This document shows, in pieces, positions 1-5,459 of a stretch of 8,244 nucleotides of DNA. The position numbers and the translations under genes were made by a program. Position 1 is the first letter of the stretch. Each line of letters starts with the position of its first letter. Under the pieces are notes generated by a model. That model saw only the letters and a program-made list of their open reading frames with translations. It was not told the origin of the DNA and searched no databases. This DNA comes from Deltaproteobacteria bacterium RBG_13_49_15 (GTDB lineage: Bacteria > Desulfobacterota > Desulfobacteria > Desulfobacterales > UBA2156): NCBI GenBank assembly GCA_001797695.1, contig MGQD01000018.1:12198-20441 (forward strand), in the 5' to 3' direction.

Positions 1-406
1 TCCCCTGCAGTCCCCATTTAGTTCCGTCTTCTGGGGAATAGATTTTCGCCACGCCATAGGATTCCAGCTCTTTGATTTCATGAGGAACAATGACCCCTCC
101 TCCCCCTCCGAAAACCTTGATCCGGGATGCTCCACGCTCTTTCAGAAGATCCACCATGTATTTAAAAAATTCGATATGACCGCCCTGGTAGCTCGAAACT
201 CCGATTCCCTGGGCATCCTCTTCGATAGCGGCATCCACGATCTCCTGAACCGATCGGTTGTGACCCAGATGGATGACCTCCACACCCGTGTCCTGAAGGA
301 TCCTCCTCATAATATTGATTGACGCGTCATGCCCGTCAAAAAGAGATGTGGCCGTTACCACTCGGATGTGATTTTTGGGTTTATAAGGTTCAACTTCAAA
401 ACTCAT
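1..406 (-). CDS. icmF: Fused isobutyryl-CoA mutase IcmF, N-terminal B12-binding part (cut by window edge)
   Basis: The first 135 residues are visible; the remainder lies beyond position 1. IcmF family proteins are single-chain adenosylcobalamin enzymes with an N-terminal B12 domain, a MeaI-type GTPase chaperone in the middle and a mutase domain at the C-terminus. They interconvert isobutyryl-CoA and n-butyryl-CoA, and some members also interconvert pivalyl-CoA and isovaleryl-CoA. Seen here: the lower-ligand histidine motif FDGHDASINIMRRIL (about residues 23-37), the helix segment IHLGHNRSVQEIV, SSYQGGH (about 71-77) and the glycine-rich VFGGGGGVIVP strand and loop. All read as IcmF rather than a generic methylmalonyl-CoA mutase C-terminus. 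The ATG (406-404) overlaps the regulator's stop as ATGA, with AGGAGG at 411-416, so the two genes are translationally coupled. Only the B12 domain is visible, so a stand-alone small subunit cannot be strictly excluded. Confidence 0.9.
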   Translation of the reverse strand, partial: MSFEVEPYKPKNHIRVVTATSLFDGHDASINIMRRILQDTGVEVIHLGHNRSVQEIVDAAIEEDAQGIGVSSYQGGHIEFFKYMVDLLKERGASRIKVFGGGGGVIVPHEIKELESYGVAKIYSPEDGTKWGLQG

Positions 407-1119
407 TTGTCCTCCTTATGCCTGCTTCTCCGACTCTCCCGACCGCTTTGACCTAAAAGGCCGAGTATGAAGGCAGTCTGGTAGCGGATATAATCGTCAA
501 TCCGGTAATGCCGGGATAAAAACCAACGCCTGAAGGTCCACATATGACCAAGAACCGAGATGTTGTGCGCCGCGATTTCAATGGTCCTTTCATCCAGGTT
601 CGGGAGATCGCCGGCGGCTGTCAGTCGTGCTAAAACCTCAATAAAAATCCCGGTGATCCGGAGTTCATTTGCCAGAACCCGCTTCTGCCATTGACTCGGC
701 AAGGATCGCGTTTCCTGGTAGATCAGCAGAATAAAATCACTCATCCGATGGCACACTAAAAAATATTCTCTGAGCACTTCGGCTAATGCTTCCCTTCCTC
801 CGATCGCCCGCCCCAAGGCATCCGCGACTCCCCTTTCTACTTCCTCATGTATCGAATCACACACCAGATAAAGAATATCCTCTTTGGAAGCCACGTATTC
901 ATATAGGGATCCGATGGAAACACCGGCTGCACGGGCGATCTGCCGGGTTGTGGTCTTGTGAAATCCCTTATCGATGAAAAGCTTGACGGCCGCATCGGTA
1001 ATCTGTCGCCTCCGGCGCAAAACCAGTTCGGGGTTCTTGACCTGGGTGGGGATATCCCGGGATCCGCTGAGATTCGGATTCGTCAATCCGGGTGTGGGAT
1101 TTGTATTGACTTGAGGCAT
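403..1119 (-). CDS. TetR/AcrR-family transcriptional regulator
   Basis: A 238-residue DNA-binding repressor. The N-terminal helix-turn-helix is clear at about residues 40-82: an ITDAAVKLFIDKGFHKTTTRQIA segment, the recognition stretch AAGVSIGSLYEYV, then SKEDIL. These are classic TetR signatures. The ligand domain (about 85-225) is helical with an aromatic stretch (HMWTFRRWFLSRHYRIDDYI), compatible with an acyl-CoA or similar hydrophobic effector, though the ligand cannot be read from sequence. About 33 residues precede the HTH, which is longer than usual and rich in Pro/Asn. No better in-frame start with a ribosome site is apparent, and a weak purine tract (AAAGAG) lies about 11 nt upstream of this ATG. 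The C-terminus is basic (RESRRSRHKEDK). The gene heads the icmF transcript and faces the hydratase gene across a region with two matching operators, so it probably controls both directions, including itself. Confidence 0.93.
   Translation of the reverse strand: MPQVNTNPTPGLTNPNLSGSRDIPTQVKNPELVLRRRRQITDAAVKLFIDKGFHKTTTRQIARAAGVSIGSLYEYVASKEDILYLVCDSIHEEVERGVADALGRAIGGREALAEVLREYFLVCHRMSDFILLIYQETRSLPSQWQKRVLANELRITGIFIEVLARLTAAGDLPNLDERTIEIAAHNISVLGHMWTFRRWFLSRHYRIDDYIRYQTAFILGLLGQSGRESRRSRHKEDK
411..416 (-). promoter_or_regulatory. Ribosome binding site of icmF
   Basis: A perfect AGGAGG (minus strand) ends 4 nt before the icmF ATG and lies inside the last codons of the upstream regulator gene. 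It fixes the start that gives the ATGA overlap. Confidence 0.85.
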
Positions 1120-1144
1120 TCAACGCATCTCTTTTGCGTGATCA

Positions 1145-1192
1145 GGCTCTCCCCCGCGATACATTACAAATCGGTTAATATATTGCGGAGCC
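1145..1192 (-). other. Imperfect hairpin in the regulator-icmF leader
   Basis: GGCTC at 1145-1149 pairs with GAGCC at 1188-1192. CGC at 1155-1157 pairs with GCG at 1185-1187 after a 5-nt bulge, followed by an AT-rich inner stem (about 1159-1165 with 1177-1183, including one G-U pair in the minus-strand RNA). It would lie in the untranslated leader of the tetR-icmF message. The role is unknown and the fold could be chance. Confidence 0.3.
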
Positions 1193-1204
1193 GGCCATCT
1201 TTTA

Positions 1205-1222
1205 TGACTGAGCGCTCGCTCG
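1205..1222. promoter_or_regulatory. Putative TetR operator, copy 1 (regulator/icmF side)
   Basis: TGACTGAGCGCTCGCTC (1205-1221) is identical over 17 bp to copy 2. The core GAGCGCTC is a perfect 8-bp palindrome, and outer GA/TC bases extend the symmetry to GAnnGAGCGCTCnnTC. The size and symmetry fit TetR-family operators. It lies immediately downstream of the minus-strand -10 candidate, where a bound repressor would block transcription of tetR-icmF. Assignment to the adjacent TetR is inferred from position. Confidence 0.75.
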
Positions 1223-1225
1223 TAT

Positions 1226-1254
1226 TCTCTAGCATGCATCACGATTCTTGTCAA
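1226..1254 (-). promoter_or_regulatory. Promoter candidate for tetR-icmF
   Basis: On the minus strand a consensus -35 TTGACA (1254-1249) is followed after 17 nt by TAGAGA (1231-1226). An extended -10 TG sits one base before it (TGCTAGAGA). The -10 hexamer itself is weak (3/6). Transcription would begin around 1219, inside operator copy 1, leaving a leader of about 100 nt before the regulator's ATG. Confidence 0.55.
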
Positions 1255-1375
1255 GGTAATTTGCCTGATCCTCCGACAACGGTTTTAGTGAATCCGAACA
1301 ATTACGATGCCCAACGTCATACGTCGCTGGAAAAAACGGCACTCTGCTCTTTTTGTTTGAATCCATAAAAAGATA

Positions 1376-1405
1376 TTGACAAACTTATTGGATTCCTTGT
1401 ATTTA
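1376..1405 (+). promoter_or_regulatory. Promoter candidate for the hydratase-lyase operon
   Basis: A consensus -35 TTGACA (1376-1381) is followed by an AT-rich stretch with TATTTA (1400-1405, 18-nt spacing) or TTTAAT (1402-1407, 20-nt spacing) as possible -10. The -35 is strong and the -10 uncertain. Operator copy 2 begins about 10 nt further on, mirroring the arrangement on the other strand. Confidence 0.5.
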
Positions 1406-1414
1406 ATGGTAACC

Positions 1415-1432
1415 TGACTGAGCGCTCGCTCA
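1415..1432. promoter_or_regulatory. Putative TetR operator, copy 2 (hydratase side)
   Basis: TGACTGAGCGCTCGCTCA forms an 18-bp imperfect palindrome, TGAnnGAGCGCTCnnTCA. It repeats copy 1 exactly over the first 17 bases, in the same orientation and 210 bp away. It lies just downstream of the plus-strand promoter candidate, a position suited to repression of the hydratase operon. Confidence 0.78.
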
Positions 1433-1560
1433 TATATCGCTTTCCTACACTTTCAAATGATGATGGATCAGGAATGCCGTTTTATGAATAACGGAATGGA
1501 TCGCAATCCGGTGAGGCTAATATTTTCAGGATAACCGTGTGATCGAGGAAAGGAGCCCTT

Positions 1561-2343
1561 ATGTATTCCGAAATCCTTGCTAGGGAAGAAAAAAATCAGA
1601 TCGCCATATTAACGCTGAATCGGCCCGAAGTGATGAACTCACTCAACTTCCATCTCCTCCATGCGCTCAAAGAACAGATGGAATCCCTTCGCAACCGCCC
1701 CGAGATCAGGGTCATCATTATTACGGGCGCAGGCGAAAAGGCCTTTTGCTCCGGCGCCGATTTGAAAGAACGGGCAACGCTGACCCCCGTCCAGGTCAAG
1801 GAATATATTTTCACCATCCGAAATCTCTTTACATTTATCGAATTTTTAAACAAACCGGTGATCGCCGCGGTTAACGGGATCGCTCTGGGAGGCGGGACCG
1901 AATTGGCGCTGGCCGCCGATATACGCATCGCTTCGGAAAATGCCACCATGGGGCTCACCGAGACCCGGTTAGCCATTATCCCGGGCGCCGGCGGAACACA
2001 GAGGCTGCCGAGGCTGGTGGGGCGCGGCAAAGCCAAAGAGCTCATTTTCACAGGGCGAAGAGTCGGCGCCGAAGAAGCATTTAGGATTCAGTTGGTTAAC
2101 CAGGTATGTAAACCGGAAGCGCTCCTCGATGAATGCATGAAGATGGCTCAAATGATCTGCGAAACAGGCCCTATTGCCATCGAACAGGCCAAATACGCCA
2201 TCAATTACGGGCTCGAATCCGATATTCATACGGGGTTGGCGATCGAATCAAACGCTTATTGGGTGACGATCCCTACAGAAGACCGTACGGAAGCGCTGGC
2301 CGCATTTCGTGAAAAAAGAAAACCCGAATTTAAAGGAAAATAA
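1561..2343 (+). CDS. Enoyl-CoA hydratase/isomerase family, 3-methylglutaconyl-CoA hydratase-like
   Basis: A full-length 260-residue crotonase. Seen: CSGADLKER (63-71, first oxyanion-hole segment), NGIALGGGTELALAADIRIA (about 105-124, second oxyanion loop) with catalytic Glu114, and GLTETRLAIIPGAGGTQRLPR (131-151) with catalytic Glu134. Both acid/base glutamates of true hydratases are therefore present. The ADLKERA and AKELIFTGR segments, and especially the tail (TGLAIESNAYWVTIPTEDRTEALAAFREKRKPEFKGK), strongly resemble AUH/LiuC, which hydrates 3-methylglutaconyl-CoA to HMG-CoA in leucine breakdown. Substrate specificity in crotonases is hard to read, so a short-chain crotonyl-CoA hydratase is the alternative. 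It is probably a soluble cytoplasmic enzyme. AAAGGAG sits about 5 nt before the ATG. It is first in a plus-strand operon with the lyase-like gene, and its promoter carries operator copy 2. Confidence 0.9.
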   Translation: MYSEILAREEKNQIAILTLNRPEVMNSLNFHLLHALKEQMESLRNRPEIRVIIITGAGEKAFCSGADLKERATLTPVQVKEYIFTIRNLFTFIEFLNKPVIAAVNGIALGGGTELALAADIRIASENATMGLTETRLAIIPGAGGTQRLPRLVGRGKAKELIFTGRRVGAEEAFRIQLVNQVCKPEALLDECMKMAQMICETGPIAIEQAKYAINYGLESDIHTGLAIESNAYWVTIPTEDRTEALAAFREKRKPEFKGK

Positions 2344-2344
2344 C

Positions 2345-2388
2345 CCATCCGGAAGCGCGTTTTATGGCGGCATCATCGGATGGCGCTT
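2345..2388 (+). other. Overlapping inverted repeats between hydratase and lyase-like gene
   Basis: CCATCCG (2345-2351) is the exact complement of CGGATGG (2377-2383), and AAGCGC (2353-2358) is the exact complement of GCGCTT (2383-2388). The two stems interleave and share base 2383, so only one is likely to form at a time. There is no T-tract, so this is not a simple terminator. It could stabilise the message or adjust expression of the second gene. Confidence 0.35.
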
Positions 2389-2400
2389 AAATTATATGAA

Positions 2401-2406
2401 AGGAGA
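2401..2406 (+). promoter_or_regulatory. Ribosome binding site fixing the lyase-like gene's start
   Basis: AGGAGA lies 9 nt before the ATG at 2416. The upstream in-frame ATG at 2380 has no ribosome site and falls inside the inverted-repeat region, so 2416 is preferred. Confidence 0.8.
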
Positions 2407-2415
2407 TACAGAAAC

Positions 2416-3585
2416 ATGACCGAATATGACCTTTGGAGGATATTTCCCAGAATGCCTAAAAAAGCGGCGATTGGAGACATCACCGTTCGGGATGGCTTTC
2501 AGCATGAAGAAAAGTTCATCTCCACTGCGGCCAAGATTTTTTATATCGAAGAAATGGTCTTCGCCGGATGCCGGAATTTGGAGGTAACCAATCTCGCAAA
2601 TCCCAGAATCATGCCTCAGTTCAGGGATGCCGAGCAGATTTTGACTTACATCAGAGGGGATGAGTTCAAAAAGAAATGTGAAAAACGAAGGATCAACACC
2701 AATGACATTTGCTTCACCGCTGTAACCATACGGGAACCGGCAGTGGATCGGGCCATCCGCCTGAAGGAAAAAGGGATCGGACCTGACCGTCTTTTAATGA
2801 TGGTCTCTACGGAGGAAGAACATCATTACGCAAATGCCGGCACCACCCTTCCGGAATATTGGAAAGAGGCGGAACGGTGCATTAAAAAATGCAACGACGC
2901 CGGAATGAAAATGTGCGGCACGGTAAGCACCATCTGGGGAAGCCCGATAGGCGGAGCGACCAGGCTGGAGGATGCGGTGGAATTCACCAAGCGATGGTTT
3001 TCCATCGGCGCTCATGACGTCGAACATGCCGACCACGACGGGAGCGCATCGACCCCCAATGTCTATCGATACTACTCCATGATTTTAGATGAGATCCCCG
3101 ATCCGAACGTTCACATTGCCCACTTCCATGAAACCAAACGGATGGCATCGGCTTCCATTCTCGCTGCCCTTCAGGCCGGCATTACTCATTTCGAAGCCAC
3201 TCTTGGCGGATTAGGGGGTCAACCCTCGAACTTCATGGACGACTGTCCTGTCAAGGGGACCGGCGAATATTATTATGATGATCCTCGATATGTGGGGCTG
3301 GTGACTCTCGAAGACACGCTTGTACAGATCGACGAGATGGGGATCGAGCACGGGTTTGATGTGGACCGGGTGTTGTGGATCGGGAAACAGATGGAAAAAA
3401 CCATCGGCCGGCGGCTTCGATCCGAAGCGGCCATCAACGGTCGAACGCTGAAAGAAGGGCATATGAAATACGCCCGGCCGGGGCTCAAGGAACGAAAAAT
3501 CAAACAAGGGGAAAAATCCGGGCAGAACATCCCCAAAGAATGGCCGTCCAAAGCCGTTTTACCCGAAAAATATCGCGCGATATAA
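2416..3585 (+). CDS. DRE-TIM metallolyase family protein, divergent HMG-CoA lyase homologue
   Basis: A 389-residue protein, longer than the roughly 300 of standard HMG-CoA lyases. Conserved family features: DITVRDGFQ with Arg25-Asp26, NLEVTN with Glu56, and the metal-ligand pair in HFHET (His236, His238), followed by the GGLGG turn (264-268). Unusual: the catalytic Cys of the GGCPY loop is replaced by Gln269 (GGQPSN). The loop carries an insertion (about 271-293, containing Cys277), and the metal-ligand Asn of the SGN motif appears to be Leu295 (VGLVTLED). A basic tail of about 45 residues follows the barrel. The family cleaves or forms C-C bonds next to a CoA thioester or keto acid. The neighbouring hydratase suggests HMG-CoA or a related 3-hydroxyacyl-CoA as substrate, but the altered site makes the exact reaction uncertain. 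Pyruvate carboxyltransferase-like would be the generic label. The gene is second in the operon, 72 nt after the hydratase stop. Confidence 0.82.
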   Translation: MTEYDLWRIFPRMPKKAAIGDITVRDGFQHEEKFISTAAKIFYIEEMVFAGCRNLEVTNLANPRIMPQFRDAEQILTYIRGDEFKKKCEKRRINTNDICFTAVTIREPAVDRAIRLKEKGIGPDRLLMMVSTEEEHHYANAGTTLPEYWKEAERCIKKCNDAGMKMCGTVSTIWGSPIGGATRLEDAVEFTKRWFSIGAHDVEHADHDGSASTPNVYRYYSMILDEIPDPNVHIAHFHETKRMASASILAALQAGITHFEATLGGLGGQPSNFMDDCPVKGTGEYYYDDPRYVGLVTLEDTLVQIDEMGIEHGFDVDRVLWIGKQMEKTIGRRLRSEAAINGRTLKEGHMKYARPGLKERKIKQGEKSGQNIPKEWPSKAVLPEKYRAI

Positions 3586-3599
3586 ATAACCTGTTCGAT

Positions 3600-3630
3600 T
3601 ACGGAGGGTCGAATCGATCGGCCCTCTGTG
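3600..3630 (+). terminator. Hairpin after the lyase-like gene, possible terminator
   Basis: The arms at 3601-3612 and 3618-3629 form a 12-bp stem with two G-U pairs around a 5-nt loop (ATCGA). It starts 15 nt after the stop codon. The nearest T-run (CTTTTTAT) begins about 17 nt after the stem rather than directly, so it is a poor intrinsic terminator and could instead protect the 3' end of the message. Confidence 0.45.
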
Positions 3631-3675
3631 ATCATCACCTCCGACCTTTTTATCGCCTGTTCATCCCCGGATCAC

Positions 3676-3704
3676 TTGTCTTGTTGATTTTCAAAATGTA
3701 TAAT
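3676..3704 (+). promoter_or_regulatory. Promoter of the GntR-family gene
   Basis: TTGTCT (3676-3681) is followed after exactly 17 nt by a perfect TATAAT (3699-3704). Transcription would begin near 3711, about 25 nt ahead of the start codon, giving the regulator its own short leader. Confidence 0.75.
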
Positions 3705-3711
3705 CTTATAC
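3698..3711. promoter_or_regulatory. Putative GntR operator over the -10 box
   Basis: GTATAATCTTATAC has perfect 6-bp arms (GTATAA / TTATAC) around a 2-nt centre. A further three A/T pairs lie beyond one mismatch on each side (3694-3715). It contains the whole TATAAT, so bound protein would exclude RNA polymerase. GT...AC arms are typical of GntR-family operators. Autorepression by the next gene product is inferred. Confidence 0.65.
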
Positions 3712-3735
3712 TTTTATATCAAAATAGGACGGCGC

Positions 3736-4482
3736 ATGAATTCGGAAACCACTTTCATCTCTTTGTACTTTCGGGTAGCCGAGACTCTCAAAAGACGGGT
3801 CGAGTCGAAACAATACGCCCCCGGGACCGTCATTCCATCTGAAAAAGAGCTTTCTGTAGAATTCGGCGTGAGCAACATCACCATCCGGAAAGCCATGGCT
3901 CTTCTGGTCAAAGAAGGGTTGGTGATCCGGAGAAGAGGAATCGGGACTCAGGTCGTCTTGAGGGAAGAAAACCGGATTCCGCTAAAGATCACCGGCAGTT
4001 TTAAAGACTGGGTCGATTCCGCGGTGAGCAGGCGATTGAAACTCGAAGTGGAAATACTGGAAATTTCAGTTCTGCCGTGTCCGGCGTCGGTTTCAGCAAT
4101 CCTTTCGATCCCGGCCGGTTCGGATATCTGGAGAATGAAACGCCTCCGAAAGCGCCAACAGGAGCCGATTTCTTATTATGTCAACTATGCTCCGCCGGAC
4201 CGGCTCAGCGGTCTAACCGATAAAGAATTGAAAAAAGAACCCTTTATCCGGATATTCCAGAAACTACGCGGCATCCGGATCGTAAAAATCGAACAACGGG
4301 TAGAAGCGGCCATTGCCGACATCGACCTGGCTCAACTACTTCAGGTGAGATTCGGAGATCCTCTTTTTTTCGTTCAGAACATCTATCTGTCTGCAGATAA
4401 CAAGCCCATTCTCTTAACACACATCTATTTCCGGGGAGACCGTTATATCTACAAAGGCGATATTATGCTCCGCAGGAGATGA
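3736..4482 (+). CDS. GntR-family (HutC subfamily) transcriptional regulator with UTRA domain
   Basis: A 248-residue regulator. The N-terminal winged helix (about 10-76) shows the GntR pattern: LKRRVESKQYAPGTVIPSEKELSVEFGVSNITIRKAMALLVKEGLVIRRRGIGTQV, including the PSEKEL and VSNITIRKA segments and the wing. The C-terminal half (about 95-245) fits the UTRA ligand domain of the HutC subfamily, with the WRMKRLRKRQQEPISYYVNY strand region and a late IYLSADNKPILLTHIYFRGDRY segment. UTRA domains bind small effectors such as amino-acid derivatives or sugars; the ligand here is unknown. AGGA at 3726-3729 precedes the ATG by 6 nt. It has its own promoter with an overlapping palindrome, so autoregulation is likely. 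It converges on the leu-type gene run, with 14 nt between stop codons. Its targets could be either flanking operon. Confidence 0.92.
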   Translation: MNSETTFISLYFRVAETLKRRVESKQYAPGTVIPSEKELSVEFGVSNITIRKAMALLVKEGLVIRRRGIGTQVVLREENRIPLKITGSFKDWVDSAVSRRLKLEVEILEISVLPCPASVSAILSIPAGSDIWRMKRLRKRQQEPISYYVNYAPPDRLSGLTDKELKKEPFIRIFQKLRGIRIVKIEQRVEAAIADIDLAQLLQVRFGDPLFFVQNIYLSADNKPILLTHIYFRGDRYIYKGDIMLRRR

Positions 4483-4496
4483 TATTATCTGTCAGC

Positions 4497-5417
4497 TCAA
4501 GGGTGAATTCCGGCTTTTTTGTGGAATATCGGGCCGCTTTTCATTACCTGGCCCGGAAGGATTTTACCCAACCGTTTTTCCAGAAGCCGTGCTTCTGAGA
4601 TAAGGGCTTCAAGGTCAATTCCGGTTTCGATCCCCATCTCTTCCAGCATAAAAACGGCATCTTCGGTAGGAATGTTTCCTGACGCCTGAGGGACATAAGG
4701 GCATCCGCCGATCCCGCCCAAAGCGGTATCGAAAATGTCCACACCCGACATCAGACCTGACAGGAGATTGGCCATGGCCGTTCCACGGTTATTATGTAAA
4801 TGGAGAATCAATTCCGTTTCAGGGAATCGATCCCGAAATGCCGGCACCATCTCCCTTATGCTGGTGGGAACCCCCATCCCTGTTGTGTCCGCAAGAATGA
4901 CGGCATCCGCTCCTTTTGCCACATACGTTTCGGCGATATTGAACACCTGGTTGACCGGGACCTCTCCTTCATACGGACACCCGAAGCAAACCGCGACCGC
5001 GCCGGTAACCGGCATCAGGTGCGGTTTGGCTTCCTGAAAGATGGCGTCAAGCCCGGATAGTGATTCGGCAATGCACCGGCCGACGTTTTTCCGATTGTGG
5101 GTCTCGCTTGCCGAAACAACCACAACCAGCCGGTCAGCGCCTGAAGCAATGGCTTTCCCCGCACCCCCTCTGTTAAAGACCATGGCCGAATGTACGACCC
5201 CTTTCCTGGGCGCCATCCTCAGGACGTCAACCGCATCCCGAAATTGCGAAATGGCTTTCGGACTGGCAAACGAGGTGGTTTCCATTTCAGAAACCCCGGC
5301 ATCCACCAGAGACCGGATGATCTGAAGCTTTTCTTCTGTGGGAATAAAATCGCTGATCGACTGAAACCCGTCCCTTGGACCCACTTCCCTTATTTTGACC
5401 TGAGAAGGAAAATCCAT
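4497..5417 (-). CDS. Hydroxymethylglutaryl-CoA lyase family protein (canonical active site)
   Basis: 306 residues, the usual length for bacterial HMG-CoA lyase. The catalytic set is intact: VGPRDGFQ with Arg15-Asp16, METTSF with Glu46, LADTTG with Asp177, HLHNN with His206 and His208 (metal), GGIGGCPY with the loop cysteine Cys239, and ASGN with Asn248 (metal), followed by the family's TEDAVFMLEEMGI. The expected reaction is HMG-CoA to acetyl-CoA plus acetoacetate. Related 3-hydroxyacyl-CoA lyases such as citramalyl-CoA-type cannot be separated by eye. It is too short to be LeuA and lacks LeuA's regulatory domain. It lies 42 nt downstream of leuB with no promoter visible in the gap, so it is probably transcribed with leuCDB. 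A GGAG lies about 14 nt before the ATG, a rather distant ribosome site. A second, divergent homologue occurs on the plus strand at 2416-3585. Confidence 0.88.
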   Translation of the reverse strand: MDFPSQVKIREVGPRDGFQSISDFIPTEEKLQIIRSLVDAGVSEMETTSFASPKAISQFRDAVDVLRMAPRKGVVHSAMVFNRGGAGKAIASGADRLVVVVSASETHNRKNVGRCIAESLSGLDAIFQEAKPHLMPVTGAVAVCFGCPYEGEVPVNQVFNIAETYVAKGADAVILADTTGMGVPTSIREMVPAFRDRFPETELILHLHNNRGTAMANLLSGLMSGVDIFDTALGGIGGCPYVPQASGNIPTEDAVFMLEEMGIETGIDLEALISEARLLEKRLGKILPGQVMKSGPIFHKKAGIHP

Positions 5418-5459
5418 TTTAACATCCGCTCCGGTGTTTAGGCTTCAATAACAGGCAAA

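Larger units (their letters stand above)
1120..1560. other. Divergent intergenic control region
   Basis: This 441-nt stretch separates the divergently transcribed regulator and hydratase genes. It carries two promoters pointing outward, two copies of one operator and a hydratase ribosome site (AAAGGAG ending about 5 nt before 1561). Between the promoters, roughly 1255-1375, I see no other signal. A short open frame starting at 1457 has no ribosome site and is not called. Confidence 0.8.

Noticed and set aside
1120..1220. Cobalamin riboswitch upstream of tetR-icmF
   Set aside because: The leader is only about 100 nt and shows no conserved B12-box-like core; IcmF uses B12 as a cofactor but such genes are usually not riboswitch-controlled.
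958..1368. Plus-strand open frame of 136 codons overlapping the tetR start and the control region
   Set aside because: It runs antisense through tetR, has no ribosome site, crosses operator copy 1 and its translation resembles no family.
1477..1494. CCGTT...AACGG hairpin in the hydratase leader
   Set aside because: Only a 5-bp stem with no T-tract; expected by chance.
1457..1534. Short frame (25 codons) in the hydratase leader, a possible leader peptide
   Set aside because: No ribosome site and no run of regulatory codons.
2380..2415. Upstream ATG giving the lyase-like protein 12 extra residues
   Set aside because: No ribosome site precedes 2380, while AGGAGA sits 9 nt before the ATG at 2416, where the protein begins MTEYDLWRIFPRM.
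4483..4496. Shared terminator between the converging GntR and lyase genes
   Set aside because: Only 14 nt separate the stops and they hold no inverted repeat or T-tract.
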